A stretch of 35,476 nucleotides of DNA from positions 1 to 35,476 of the forward strand of contig CALXUO010000040.1 of assembly GCA_944391695.1 (NCBI GenBank), written 5' to 3'. The notes under the pieces are model-generated. The model saw only the letters and a list, made by a program, of their open reading frames with translations, did no database searches and had not been told where the DNA came from. Source of the stretch: an uncultured Alphaproteobacteria bacterium (GTDB lineage: Bacteria; Pseudomonadota; Alphaproteobacteria; RF32; CAG-239). A program made the translations under genes and the position numbers. Positions 1-8,531 of the stretch are shown here, piece by piece. Position 1 is the stretch's first letter; every line of letters starts with the position of its first letter.

Positions 1-1
1 G

Positions 2-637
2 CTTAATAATTTAGAGCAAAAGTACGGTGTTCAACAAACACCTGCTTTTAAGCCGCAAATGACAGCTCCGGCATCACAGCCAAGTTATGGGCAACAGACC
101 TCATCTCAGCAACCAAATTCGCAGTCACAAAATTCTTTTTGGCAGCAGACATATGACAAAATAAATCAAGTAGCAGATAAATTTGCCCATAATACCGAAG
201 GTGCGGCTATTGCTTTTACTCAAGGATTATCTGGGAATAATTTTGATGAGTTGGCAGGGATTGCAGGAACTGCAATAACAACAGGCTCGGTTTACCCTAA
301 TAGTCAAAATATAGCAGCCTATAATCATATTCGTGATGATATTCGAGCAAAACACGCTGATTTCAAGGAAAAACATCCACAGCTTGATGAGGCTTTAGAA
401 ATTGGCGGAACTTTATATGGCGGTATCAAAAAGCCGTTTATTTCGGCTGTTTTATATGGTATAGGTTCCGCAGAAACAGCAGAGCAAATACCAGAGGAAA
501 TTACATATAATGCTCTGGGAAATAAATATGTGCAAAAAATTCCAACACATATTTTACCCCAAAAAGTAGCCCCGATTGCCAAAGAATATTTAAGTCGCAT
601 AATTCCTGAATGGCTTAAAAAATATATTAATGAATAA
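2..637 (+). CDS. Phage structural-like protein, C-terminal fragment (5' end outside window)
   Basis: The reading frame is open from base 2, upstream of the first ATG at 59, so this is the C-terminal end of a gene that starts before the window. About 212 residues are visible. The first 45 or so are rich in Gln, Ser and Pro and look like a linker. They are followed by a block containing FDELAGIAG, then IRDDIRAKHADFKEKHP, then LEIGGTLYGGI. That order (an F/GDE-AG turn, a charged RxxxxxxxxxxP helix, then a Gly-rich E-x-GG segment) resembles a region I associate with large phage internal-virion or tail proteins; this is pattern memory, not a database match. The end (EYLSRIIPEWLKKYINE) is amphipathic. 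A small membrane-protein gene follows 58 bases later, which suits the edge of a prophage. A lineage-specific non-phage protein is the main alternative. Confidence 0.5.
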   Translation, partial: LNNLEQKYGVQQTPAFKPQMTAPASQPSYGQQTSSQQPNSQSQNSFWQQTYDKINQVADKFAHNTEGAAIAFTQGLSGNNFDELAGIAGTAITTGSVYPNSQNIAAYNHIRDDIRAKHADFKEKHPQLDEALEIGGTLYGGIKKPFISAVLYGIGSAETAEQIPEEITYNALGNKYVQKIPTHILPQKVAPIAKEYLSRIIPEWLKKYINE

Positions 638-695
638 ACTTGTTTTTAATAAAATTATTAGTTAAATTAAAATTATCATAAACGGAGGAGATATT

Positions 696-1037
696 ATGGA
701 CCAAGAGAAAAAACAGAAAATATGGTGGAAGGCTCGTGTTTTTTTAATTTCTTACTTATGGCTCAGTGCCATTACCGCATTTCCAATGCAGTATTTGGTA
801 GGAATGTCTCCTCTGTTAAAAATTTATAACTGGCTTATTGGGATTGGTGCTATAATGCTTTTTATGGAAACCGGATTTAAAGATCTATCGGAAAAAGATA
901 ATATTAAACTTAGTAAAGCTCTTACAATACTTGGTTGGATTATTGGAATATTCGGAGCCGTAATTTGCATTGTTTATTATGATTATATAGGAGAGGTAAT
1001 TATAGAATTCGGTAGTAGACAGCATGTAAGAAATTAA
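696..1037 (+). CDS. Small membrane protein of unknown function
   Basis: A 113-residue protein with a strong ribosome site (GGAGGAG, 684-690) six bases before its ATG. The N-terminus is Lys-rich (MDQEKKQKIWWK). Hydrophobic stretches near residues 14-34, 43-58 and 76-97 suggest three membrane segments. It has no recognised family motif. It lies between a phage-like fragment and a terminator, so a phage holin or accessory membrane protein is possible, but its size and topology alone do not show this. It is in the same orientation as the preceding fragment and is probably co-transcribed with it. Confidence 0.6.
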   Translation: MDQEKKQKIWWKARVFLISYLWLSAITAFPMQYLVGMSPLLKIYNWLIGIGAIMLFMETGFKDLSEKDNIKLSKALTILGWIIGIFGAVICIVYYDYIGEVIIEFGSRQHVRN

Positions 1038-1116
1038 ATTTTGCCACGATAATTTGGCAATGAGCCGCAGATTTTGGGTATCCGGCTATGAATAATTAAT
1101 AGAAAGGAATAGGTTT

Positions 1117-1167
1117 ATGCCCTCAAAGAAGGATTTAGCAAAGAAAATAGGAATAAAACGGCGCTAA
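1117..1167 (+). other. Possible 16-residue micro-ORF, basic peptide
   Basis: A short frame reads MPSKKDLAKKIGIKRR and is preceded by AAAGGAAT at 1103-1110, a usable ribosome site. It may be a true micropeptide, the surviving start of a decayed phage gene, or chance. It lies in the 200-base stretch between the membrane-protein gene and the terminator. That stretch otherwise holds only a weak inverted repeat (TTGCCA at 1041-1046 with TGGCAA at 1055-1060). Confidence 0.2.
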
Positions 1168-1227
1168 TACAGTTAGACTTATTCGTCATGCAAAGCACGC
1201 TTATATCACGCACTCCCCATTTTAAGG

Positions 1228-1253
1228 AAATAGCTTTTTAAGCTATTTTTTTG
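1228..1253 (+). terminator. Rho-independent terminator for the phage-like region
   Basis: A 9-bp perfect stem (AAATAGCTT at 1228-1236 with AAGCTATTT at 1240-1248) with a 3-base loop runs into seven T residues on the plus strand. It overlaps the stop codon of mrp, which reads from the other strand. The T run favours termination of plus-strand transcripts, so it would shield mrp from antisense transcription. Confidence 0.65.
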
Positions 1254-2221
1254 GCAATTTCCAAATACGCCTTGGCATAAACACTCTCCGGCTCGGCCAC
1301 AACAATCGGCTCGCCGTCGTCAGAGTGAGTACGGATAGCAAAGTTAAGCGGAATTTCGCCCAAAAATCTTACTCCCAAGCGCTCGGCGGTTTCTTTGGCG
1401 CCGGCGTGGCCGAAAATCTCGTCGCGGTTGCCGCATTTGGGGCAGATATAATAGCTCATGTTTTCAACAATCCCCAACACCGGCACATCAACTTTTCTAA
1501 ACATATTAACCCCTTTAACCGCATCAATCAAAGCAATGTCTTGCGGGGTCGAAACAATGATAGCACCATCAAGTTTAAGCTGTTGCGAGATGCTGATTTG
1601 AATATCGCCGGTGCCGGGCGGCATATCAAGTACCATAACATCAATTTCGCCCCAGTTGGTCTCTTCCAAAAGTTGCTCAATTGCGCCGCAGGCTTTTGCT
1701 CCGCGCCAGATTATCGGTGTATCACGATCAATCATTGAGCCGATGGACATCGACTTTAGCCCAAACGCCTCAAAAGCTTCAAATGTCTTGCCGTCATAAG
1801 AGCTTGCAGGCATATTTTCATATCCCAACATGGTCGGAAGCGATGGCCCATAAATATCGGCATCAAATATTGCCACCTTTTTGCCCAGCTTGCTCAACGC
1901 CAAAGCCAGATTAACCGCGGTTGTCGATTTGCCAACCCCGCCTTTGCCCGAGGCCACGGCAATTATTTTTTTCACTCCTTTGACCAGCCATTTTTTTGGC
2001 CCTTCTTGCAAAGGAGATGCTCCCTTTGCCGCCGTAAAAATAATATTTACCTTGTCAATGCCGCCAAGTCTCAAAAGCTCGGCTTTTAGTTCGTCGGCTT
2101 TTGCCATATCCTCATTAATATTTTGCAAAGTAACAATAACCCGATTTGCCGCTATGTTTATTGCGGCAATATTGCTAGCATCAAAATATTTTAAGACAAT
2201 CTGCCTGACATCGTTTTCCAT
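1238..2221 (-). CDS. mrp: Iron-sulfur cluster carrier ATPase Mrp/ApbC
   Basis: A cytosolic P-loop ATPase of the Mrp/NBP35 family that binds and transfers Fe-S clusters to target apoproteins. The 327-residue product has an N-terminal MIP18-like domain (about residues 1-75). A deviant Walker A follows (SGKGGVGKST, about 91-100), then the FDADIYGPS and LDMPPGTGD motifs. The paired cysteines of the cluster site (CPKC, about 260-263) are present. The open frame extends 32 codons further upstream, but the ATG at 2221 has a good ribosome site (AGGAGAAG) and starts where the family starts. It is transcribed away from hflK across a shared promoter region. Confidence 0.95.
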   Translation of the reverse strand: MENDVRQIVLKYFDASNIAAINIAANRVIVTLQNINEDMAKADELKAELLRLGGIDKVNIIFTAAKGASPLQEGPKKWLVKGVKKIIAVASGKGGVGKSTTAVNLALALSKLGKKVAIFDADIYGPSLPTMLGYENMPASSYDGKTFEAFEAFGLKSMSIGSMIDRDTPIIWRGAKACGAIEQLLEETNWGEIDVMVLDMPPGTGDIQISISQQLKLDGAIIVSTPQDIALIDAVKGVNMFRKVDVPVLGIVENMSYYICPKCGNRDEIFGHAGAKETAERLGVRFLGEIPLNFAIRTHSDDGEPIVVAEPESVYAKAYLEIAKKIA

Positions 2222-2248
2222 AATCTTCTCCTGTTGATAGATTGGCAA

Positions 2249-2277
2249 TTGTTGTTTTCTTGAAATATTTATATTAT
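2249..2277 (+). promoter_or_regulatory. Candidate hflK operon promoter
   Basis: TTGTTG (2249-2254), 17 bases, then TATTAT (2272-2277), with a second possible -10 TATAAT at 2277-2282. It overlaps the mrp promoter on the other strand, so the two divergent units may compete. Confidence 0.35.
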
Positions 2278-2295
2278 ATAATCTCATCGATGCAA
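2268..2295 (-). promoter_or_regulatory. Candidate mrp promoter
   Basis: Read on the minus strand, TTGCAT (2290-2295) and TATAAA (2268-2273) are 16 bases apart and lie about 50 bases before the mrp start. The match to a housekeeping sigma promoter is good but judged by eye. Confidence 0.4.
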
Positions 2296-2319
2296 CTAAA
2301 AAATTGGAGAAATACAATC

Positions 2320-3348
2320 ATGGTCAAAACACCAAGTCCCTGGGACGATAATGATACCCCCGCCAATCCTTGGGCTGACAACGATGTCGCCACGCCTAAG
2401 GTCAAGAAATTTACCCCCAAAAAATCATCCGATTTTAATTTTAAGTGGTGGTGGATTGCCGGTATTATTGCTTTGCTGTGGCTGGCATCTGGTCTTTATC
2501 AAGTCCAGCCCAACGAAGAGGGTGTTGTTTTGCGCTTTGGCGCTTATAGAGAAACCACCACTCCCGGTCTTCACTATCATCTGCCATACCCGATAGAAAA
2601 TGTCTATAAAGTTAATATCACCCAAGAGCGCAGTATCAATCTTGGTGTTCAAGAGCCGCAAAATATCTCGGCCAATACATTTACCGAAAGCCACATGCTA
2701 ACCGGCGATGAAAATATTGTTGATATTAATCTCACCATTGTTTGGCGGGTAGAGAATGCCAAAGACTATGTATTTAATATGCAAAACCCCGATCAGACGG
2801 TCAGGGTTGCCGCCCAGTCAGTCTTAAGAGAGATTGTGGGACAATCACAGATGATGCCTATTATTTCTGGCGACCGCGGCAAGGTTGAAGACGAGACCAA
2901 AGAGGAGTTGCAAAAAGTTCTAAACGAATTTGGCGCAGGTATCAGGATTGTGCGTGTAAAGTTGCAAAAAGCCGATCCACCCAAACAAGTTGTTGATGCA
3001 TTTAATGAGGTTCAGCGTGCCAAAGCCGATATGGAGCGTTTTAAGAATGAGGCCGAGGCCTATCACAACGAGATTTTGCCAAAATCCAGAGGTGAGGCAG
3101 CACAACGCCTGCAAAATGCCGAGGCTTATAAACAAGCCGTTGTAAACAAAGCCCAAGGTGAGGCCGACAGATTTTTATCGGTCTACAATGCCTACAAAGA
3201 CGGCAAAGACGTTACCATCAAACGCCTTTATCTGGAGGCCATGGAAAAAGTTTTGGGCAGCTCGGATAAGGTTATTATCGATTCCGGCAAAAGCGGGGTT
3301 GTTCCGTATCTGCCGCTTGATAAACTAAACAACAAAGGAGGCAACTAA
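2320..3348 (+). CDS. hflK: HflK, SPFH/prohibitin-family membrane protein
   Basis: One half of the HflK-HflC complex, which encloses and modulates the membrane protease FtsH. The 342-residue product has a Pro/Asp-rich cytoplasmic N-terminus, one membrane anchor (about 43-61: WWWIAGIIALLWLASGLY) and then a band-7/SPFH domain. A long Ala/Glu/Lys-rich coiled coil follows. The frame is open upstream, but the ATG at 2320 follows TTGGAGA at 2304-2310, and the protein from that point begins with the HflK-like PWDDND segment. The stop codon overlaps the hflC ATG by one base (TAATG), so the two are translationally coupled. Confidence 0.93.
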   Translation: MVKTPSPWDDNDTPANPWADNDVATPKVKKFTPKKSSDFNFKWWWIAGIIALLWLASGLYQVQPNEEGVVLRFGAYRETTTPGLHYHLPYPIENVYKVNITQERSINLGVQEPQNISANTFTESHMLTGDENIVDINLTIVWRVENAKDYVFNMQNPDQTVRVAAQSVLREIVGQSQMMPIISGDRGKVEDETKEELQKVLNEFGAGIRIVRVKLQKADPPKQVVDAFNEVQRAKADMERFKNEAEAYHNEILPKSRGEAAQRLQNAEAYKQAVVNKAQGEADRFLSVYNAYKDGKDVTIKRLYLEAMEKVLGSSDKVIIDSGKSGVVPYLPLDKLNNKGGN

Positions 3349-4226
3349 TGCAAGATAAGATGAAGATAGTTTTGGGCATCATTGTTGCTGCGGTGTTGGT
3401 TGTTGCGGCAGATTCAGTATTTATCTTAAACCAAACCGAGCAAGCAATAGTTTTGCAGTTTGGCGAGCCGATAAGAGAGATTAAAACTCCGGGACTTAAA
3501 TTTAAATTGCCGTTTATTCAAAAGGTTGTGTTTTATGACAATCGCCTGTTAAATCTTGATCCTCCGGCCCAAGAGGTGGTATTAAATGATAAAAAGCGCT
3601 TGGATGTCGACAACTTTACCCGTTATCGCATTGTTGACCCGCTCAAATTTTATCAGACCGTCCGCACTGAGGCTCAGGCTCGTTCCAAATTGGAAGAAAT
3701 CGTCAATTCGTCGGTACGCAAGGTTTTGGGGCGTATAACTTTGCAAGAGCTGCTCTCCAGCCAGCGCACCCAAATTATGGCCGATATTTCCAAAGCAGTC
3801 AAAGTTGATGCCGAGCAGATTGGTGTTAGTGTTGCCGATGTAAGGATTCGCCGTGCCGATTTGCCGGTAGAGGTTTTGCAGGCGATTAATGCCCGCATGA
3901 AAACCGAGCGTGAACGTGAGGCCAAAGAGTTCAGAGCCACCGGTCAGCAAGAGGCGCAAAAAATCAGAGCCGAGGCCGAGAAAGAGCAAGCCGTGATTAT
4001 TGCCGAGGCCGAAAAACAAGCCCAGATTATCCGCGGCGAGGGCGACAAACAGGCAATCGAAATCTGGAACAAGGCCGCAGGCGTCGATCCCAAGTTCTTT
4101 GCTTTTTATCGCTCGTTGGAGGCTTATAAAAATTCGCTTACCGGTCAAGGCGATACTTCTTTGGTACTCTCGCCGGATTCGGAGTTTTTTGAGTATTTCA
4201 AACAAACCTCAAAAATAGGACGTTAG
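3348..4226 (+). CDS. hflC: HflC, SPFH/prohibitin-family membrane protein
   Basis: Partner of HflK in the FtsH-modulating membrane complex. It has 292 residues, with an N-terminal membrane anchor at about 5-24 and an SPFH domain beginning at NQTEQAIVLQFGEP. A coiled-coil region (ERQ/EAEKEQA-rich, about 185-235) leads to the conserved FFAFYRSLEAYKNSL segment typical of HflC C-termini. It starts one base inside hflK and is followed three bases later by the degP start. The arrangement hflK-hflC-Do protease is common in alphaproteobacteria. Confidence 0.94.
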   Translation: MQDKMKIVLGIIVAAVLVVAADSVFILNQTEQAIVLQFGEPIREIKTPGLKFKLPFIQKVVFYDNRLLNLDPPAQEVVLNDKKRLDVDNFTRYRIVDPLKFYQTVRTEAQARSKLEEIVNSSVRKVLGRITLQELLSSQRTQIMADISKAVKVDAEQIGVSVADVRIRRADLPVEVLQAINARMKTEREREAKEFRATGQQEAQKIRAEAEKEQAVIIAEAEKQAQIIRGEGDKQAIEIWNKAAGVDPKFFAFYRSLEAYKNSLTGQGDTSLVLSPDSEFFEYFKQTSKIGR

Positions 4227-4229
4227 AAC

Positions 4230-5606
4230 TTGTTGCGCAAAATAATTTTCATCTTGGTTGCTTTTCTATATTCCGGCAATCTAGGTGCCCAAGAAAATAA
4301 CATGATGGGCATATCTTTTGCTCCGCTCGTTGAAAAGCTCTCCCCCGGCGTGGTCAATATCTCCACTCTGCGCACTGAGCCTGCCAATTCGGAAAAAGCA
4401 GATGTCTTCAGCACCAACGAATATATCAGGGATTATTTTTTGCAGGACGAAGGAGGCAAAACCTCGCTTGGTTCAGGTTTTTTGATTGATTCCAAAGGCT
4501 ATATCGTTACCAACAATCATGTTATTGATAAAGCCAATGAAATAATCGTTACCCTTTATGATGACAGCCAGTATAATGCCGTTGTCATAGGTTCTGATAA
4601 AATGACGGATTTGGCCCTGATAAAGATAGAAGCAGACAAACCTTTGCCGTTTGTAGAGTTTGGCAACTCAGATGAGCTCAAAGTCGGCGATTGGATTTTG
4701 GCAATCGGCAATCCGTTTGGGCTTGGCGGTAGCGTAACCGCAGGTATCGTCAGCGCCAAATCAAGGGATATTGACGCCGGCTCGTATGATAATTTTATTC
4801 AGACCGATGCCTCCATTAATCAAGGCTCCTCAGGCGGGCCGATGTTTAATATGCAAGGCAAGGTAGTAGGAATAAACACGGCCATATTCTCATCCACTGG
4901 TGCCAGCATGGGTGTTGGTTTTGCCACTCCGATAAATTTGAGCAAATTTGTCATTGAGCAGCTGGTGCAAAAAGGCAAAGTGGAACGCGGTTGGATAGGT
5001 ATTAAAGGCAGCACTTCAAGCAAAAATATTTCGCTAAGTGCCAACCAAAATTTCAGCGGTGGGGTTATGGTAAATTCATTAAGTGATAATTCTCCTGCCA
5101 CCAAAGCCGGTATTGAGGCCGGCGATATAATCATATCAATTAACGGCAATGATATCAAAGATATCAAAAGTTTTTCCAGGCTTATTGCTGAAACCAATGT
5201 CGGAACACCTATTATCCTGCGCCTATGGCGCAACAATCTTATAAAAGATATCGAAATAACGGTTGCTTTAATGCCGGAGATTATATCCCCTTCATCAGGC
5301 AAGATAGCGGCTCCGGAAAAACCGTTGGGTTATGTTGAAGAGTTGGGCTTGGTTACTGCAACAAGTGATAACGGTGATATTAAGATAACCGAGGTTTTGG
5401 CTGATTCAGATGCCGTTATTAAAGGGATTAAATCCGGCGATATTATTCGCAAAATTGACGGCCAAAAAGTTTCATCCATGGAAGATATACGCTCGTATGT
5501 TGCCTATGCTTTGGCTGAGGGCAGAGCAATGATAGAAGTTGAAGTCATAAGCGATGGCATAATCCAAAGCTTGAGATTAAAGGTATCAGGTAATGACCAG
5601 GGTTGA
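4230..5606 (+). CDS. degP: Do-family periplasmic serine endoprotease (DegP/DegQ type)
   Basis: A periplasmic quality-control protease and chaperone of the HtrA family with 458 residues. The start is a TTG at 4230, preceded by AGGA a few bases upstream. This start is preferred because it gives an intact signal peptide (LRKIIFILVAFLYSGNLGA) that later ATGs would lose. The catalytic triad is visible as His97 (NNHVID), Asp127 (TDLALIKI) and Ser201 (GSSGGP). Two PDZ domains follow (about 255-345 and 365-450), as expected for DegP/DegQ rather than single-PDZ DegS. It lies directly behind hflC, linking membrane and periplasmic proteolysis in one operon. The 3' end overlaps holC by 14 bases. I cannot separate DegP from DegQ or MucD by eye. 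Confidence 0.93.
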   Translation: MLRKIIFILVAFLYSGNLGAQENNMMGISFAPLVEKLSPGVVNISTLRTEPANSEKADVFSTNEYIRDYFLQDEGGKTSLGSGFLIDSKGYIVTNNHVIDKANEIIVTLYDDSQYNAVVIGSDKMTDLALIKIEADKPLPFVEFGNSDELKVGDWILAIGNPFGLGGSVTAGIVSAKSRDIDAGSYDNFIQTDASINQGSSGGPMFNMQGKVVGINTAIFSSTGASMGVGFATPINLSKFVIEQLVQKGKVERGWIGIKGSTSSKNISLSANQNFSGGVMVNSLSDNSPATKAGIEAGDIIISINGNDIKDIKSFSRLIAETNVGTPIILRLWRNNLIKDIEITVALMPEIISPSSGKIAAPEKPLGYVEELGLVTATSDNGDIKITEVLADSDAVIKGIKSGDIIRKIDGQKVSSMEDIRSYVAYALAEGRAMIEVEVISDGIIQSLRLKVSGNDQG

Positions 5607-6048
5607 TTTTTATCATCTGCAACAAAGTTCCATAGAGCAAGCTTTGCCCAAATTGTTGGAGAAAGCTTATGCCACCGGCAAACATATTGTGGTAAAGATT
5701 GGAACCGAAGCCAGAATAGAATTTTTAAATACCGCACTTTGGACATATGATGACCAGTCTTTTCTTCCCCACGGTAGCAAAAAAGACGGTAATGCGGCAC
5801 TACAGCCGATTTGGCTGACCTCAGGAGATGACAATCCCAACAATGCCGTTATGTTGTTTTTGGTAGACGGTGCCAAAATCGATATCAACAGTCTTGCCCA
5901 ATATGAAAGAGTCTTAAATTTGTTTGACGGCACCGACGAAGAAAGCCTTTCCCAGGCAAGAGAATTCTGGAAACAGGTAAAATCATCAGGCATTGATTGC
6001 TTTTATTGGCAACAAGACGAACGTGGCAATTGGCAGCAAAAAGACTAA
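5593..6048 (+). CDS. holC: DNA polymerase III chi subunit
   Basis: The clamp-loader accessory subunit that contacts single-strand binding protein. It has 151 residues. The start (MTRVDFYHL) is the usual chi opening, and KIGTEARIEFLNTALWTYDDQSFLPHG matches the conserved core in which a short Leu/Trp-rich helix precedes FLPHG. A later FLVDGA segment also fits. The ATG lies inside the end of degP, so it is probably expressed from the hflK promoter by coupling. Its stop is seven bases from the stop of the convergent gene at 6056, with no clear hairpin between them. Confidence 0.88.
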   Translation: MTRVDFYHLQQSSIEQALPKLLEKAYATGKHIVVKIGTEARIEFLNTALWTYDDQSFLPHGSKKDGNAALQPIWLTSGDDNPNNAVMLFLVDGAKIDINSLAQYERVLNLFDGTDEESLSQAREFWKQVKSSGIDCFYWQQDERGNWQQKD

Positions 6049-6055
6049 ATAATTT

Positions 6056-7114
6056 TTATTTTGTATTGGCACGGTGTTGATTAAGCACATTGGTAGCAAC
6101 TTGCCGCAGTTTGTCTTTTTTGGCGGCATTTACTCCGCAGGCGAAAATTTGCAATTGTTCTTTGGGCGGAATATGTCCTTGTGTAAATTGCTTATAATAC
6201 TCAAAAGTCTCGTTAATTTTGGCCTCCAAAGCAGCATTATTATTAGTGCTGTCATTGACCATATTTATAATTTCATCTCGTTTTTTATTTAAATTGATAA
6301 CGTGATTAATCATGCTGTTAACTTCTTTCAGTTCTTCCAACGAATAAGGTGAATTTTCAATTTTTATTCCCACGATTGCTCCGGCCACAATGGCATTTGC
6401 GGCAAAAGCCTTTCTTTTATCTTCGCTTACGTCAGCAAGGCTTAGATCAATTTTGTCAGCACCGGAATTTTTAATACCGGCAATTGTTGCCACAAAATGA
6501 CTTATTTCCTCACTTACTAAAACGACTTTATCCTCTTTTTCAACCACAACCTCGCCACAAGGTTTAGTCCCGGTATCAGGTTTCATGTTCGGAGCATAAA
6601 GATTATAGGCAAAAGGAAAATCCTGTTGCTTGTCATTTTTTGCCTCAACGGCAATATCCTTATTTTTATACTCATCAAGCAAAGAAGAAACAATCTTAGG
6701 AAACGAAACAACGGTTGATTGATGAGAATTTTGCAAAGCAGGATCATTATTTTTGTTATTCTCATCTTTGTTTTCGTCATCATTGTTGTTTGACTTAAGA
6801 GATTGTCCCATCTCCAATGTTATGGTTTTGGGATGATTAGAACCATCCTTTGTCGGGCCAGAGGCATTAGCTTGTTCTTGTTTGGTCAGTTCCTTTATTT
6901 TGTCCTCGAGGATCTTTTTAGCCGCCAAAGCGCGGTCGCGTTCTTTTTTAGCGGCCAATCTAAAGGCTCTTTGCAAAAACGTACCAAAGTTTTGATAATC
7001 TCTTTTATCTTGGCAAGCCTCAGCTATTTTAAGCGGCAGTTTTTCCAGCTCAAAATCATCACTTTTAATCCAGTCAATAACCTCATTAAAGGTAATACCG
7101 TTTTGTCGCCTCAT
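6056..7114 (-). CDS. Unknown charged coiled-coil protein
   Basis: I do not recognise this 352-residue protein. It has no signal peptide or membrane segment. The N-terminus (1-60) is helical. A Lys/Glu/Ala-rich probable coiled coil at about 55-85 (KKERDRALAAKKILEDKIKE) is followed by an Asn/Asp/Glu/Lys low-complexity linker at about 105-135. The C-terminal half (about 200-352) looks like a mostly helical folded domain with a DKIDLSLADVSEDKRKAFAAN segment and a Lys-rich tail. GAGG lies six bases before the ATG. It follows the M48 gene on the same strand after 71 bases and may have its own promoter. A cytosolic structural or adaptor protein is possible, but nothing in the sequence proves a role. 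Confidence 0.75.
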   Translation of the reverse strand: MRRQNGITFNEVIDWIKSDDFELEKLPLKIAEACQDKRDYQNFGTFLQRAFRLAAKKERDRALAAKKILEDKIKELTKQEQANASGPTKDGSNHPKTITLEMGQSLKSNNNDDENKDENNKNNDPALQNSHQSTVVSFPKIVSSLLDEYKNKDIAVEAKNDKQQDFPFAYNLYAPNMKPDTGTKPCGEVVVEKEDKVVLVSEEISHFVATIAGIKNSGADKIDLSLADVSEDKRKAFAANAIVAGAIVGIKIENSPYSLEELKEVNSMINHVINLNKKRDEIINMVNDSTNNNAALEAKINETFEYYKQFTQGHIPPKEQLQIFACGVNAAKKDKLRQVATNVLNQHRANTK

Positions 7115-7129
7115 TTTTACCTCTAAAAT

Positions 7130-7170
7130 TATTTAACATTAATTCCATCCTATCACCAAAATTTGCATTT
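7130..7170 (-). promoter_or_regulatory. Weak candidate promoter for the coiled-coil gene
   Basis: On the minus strand TTGGAA and TAGGAT are 17 bases apart within the 71-base gap upstream of the gene starting at 7114. Both hexamers are imperfect, so read-through from the M48 gene is equally possible. Confidence 0.2.
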
Positions 7171-7185
7171 TCCAAGCATAAAGGT

Positions 7186-8523
7186 TTAGCTGTTATTTTT
7201 TATATCTTTAATTCGCTGCTCCAAATCCTCACATTTTAATTTAAGTTGTTTTGATAGGTTGTTGTTTTGAGCTGATTTGATTTGGTTCAAGGCAATATCC
7301 AAAGCCCCAATCCTAAAAGAATATTCGGCCGAGGCATAATTTGCCCAAGCCATATCCCCAATAATTCCGTAGGCTTTGGCCAAAAGCATCCAGCTAAAAG
7401 CCTTTGGCGAAATAAGCAAAGATCTGTTAATCAAGTCTACCGCTTTTTTGGCATCTTCTTTTGAAGGATTGTCTTCCAAAATAGCCTGAGCATAATTAAG
7501 CTGCATCAGATACGAATTTGGCAGCAGATTATAGGCTTTGGCAAAATTTTGTTTGGCTCCATTAATTTTTCCGGTTTCAAGCAAAATTTGTCCTTTAAGC
7601 TCATAAAAAAACGGGTTTTGCGGTTCTTTGGCAATTAAATTATCAATCATGCGTAAAGCCTCGTCAAATTTAAGCAGCTTAAACAAGGCCGTTGCCTGAG
7701 CATATTGCGCCGGAATATCTTTTCTTGTGAGCGGGTATTCCTGCAATACCTGATCTGGCGGTAACAAATAGGACTTAAGTTTAGCCTTAATCATCAAAAA
7801 TTCTTCATCATAAGGCGATTGAGCCGAGTAGGGCGAAGATTTCGCTTTTTGCTCAAAAAATGCAATACGCTCGGTTGTAATCGGATGTGTTCTGAAATAA
7901 GGTATTTCAACTCTGCCATTAAGCATATTGTCTTGCGATATTTTTTTCATAAATTGCAATATTCCCAGAGGCGACTGATGTGTTGCATTCAAAAGTTTAT
8001 TGGCTGCTTCGTCGGCAGAACGTTCTTCGCTGGTGCGATAACCGGTATAATGATTTAATGCCGATGATTGTCCGCCGAGCATCACAGCCATTGCCACATC
8101 ACCCCTTCCGCTTAATGCCGCGCCGGCGCCGGCCAAAATAGCCGACACCAAAGCCACCTCGTTCATATCTTGAGCTTTAAGTTTTTGCCTTAAAATATGT
8201 CCTCCCATAATATGCCCGGTTTCGTGTGCAATAACACCAGATAGCTCGTTGACGCTATCAGCTCTTATTATGGTTCCGGTATGAATAAACAAGCGATTTC
8301 CGTCCGCCACAAAAGCATTAAGCGAATTATCTTCAACAATGAAAACATTGTTACGGTTAAAAGGAATATTGGCAGCCTTAAACAACGGTTTGATAACATC
8401 AGCCAAGAACTGCTCGGTCTCTTCATCAGAGATAATTCTTATTTCCGCAGCCTTTGTTTCAAAAGATAAAAAAGCCGCCGCCAAAAGTAAGCAGGCGGGC
8501 AGCTTTTTTAGTGTTTTGTTCAT
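7186..8523 (-). CDS. Periplasmic M48 zinc metalloprotease with TPR repeats (BepA-like)
   Basis: A 445-residue exported metalloprotease resembling BepA/YfgC, which acts in outer-membrane protein quality control. The ATG at 8523 gives a clear signal peptide (MNKTLKKLPACLLLAAAFLSFETKA). A start 11 codons earlier would fall inside rne and spoil it. The zinc site HETGH is at about 100-104, and the likely third ligand is Glu167 in EERSAD. Beyond about residue 250 the sequence becomes helical tetratricopeptide-like repeats (FKLLKFDEALRMIDNLIAKEPQNPFFYELKGQ read in two parts). It lies eight bases after the rne stop and its ribosome site (AAAGGA) overlaps that stop, so the two are co-transcribed. The exact substrate cannot be told from sequence. 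Confidence 0.9.
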   Translation of the reverse strand: MNKTLKKLPACLLLAAAFLSFETKAAEIRIISDEETEQFLADVIKPLFKAANIPFNRNNVFIVEDNSLNAFVADGNRLFIHTGTIIRADSVNELSGVIAHETGHIMGGHILRQKLKAQDMNEVALVSAILAGAGAALSGRGDVAMAVMLGGQSSALNHYTGYRTSEERSADEAANKLLNATHQSPLGILQFMKKISQDNMLNGRVEIPYFRTHPITTERIAFFEQKAKSSPYSAQSPYDEEFLMIKAKLKSYLLPPDQVLQEYPLTRKDIPAQYAQATALFKLLKFDEALRMIDNLIAKEPQNPFFYELKGQILLETGKINGAKQNFAKAYNLLPNSYLMQLNYAQAILEDNPSKEDAKKAVDLINRSLLISPKAFSWMLLAKAYGIIGDMAWANYASAEYSFRIGALDIALNQIKSAQNNNLSKQLKLKCEDLEQRIKDIKNNS

Positions 8524-8531
8524 CAAACAGG

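Noticed and set aside
1038..1237. A tRNA or attachment site between the phage-like genes and mrp
   Set aside because: No cloverleaf or T-loop sequence could be found on either strand, and no duplicated core is visible within the window.
2222..2317. N-terminal extension of Mrp by 32 residues
   Set aside because: The extension crosses the promoter region, whereas the ATG at 2221 has a strong ribosome site and fits the family start.
3582..4205. A 207-codon open frame on the minus strand over hflC
   Set aside because: Shadow of hflC, whose frame is conserved throughout; the Leu/Gly/Phe-rich reverse product has no recognisable family.
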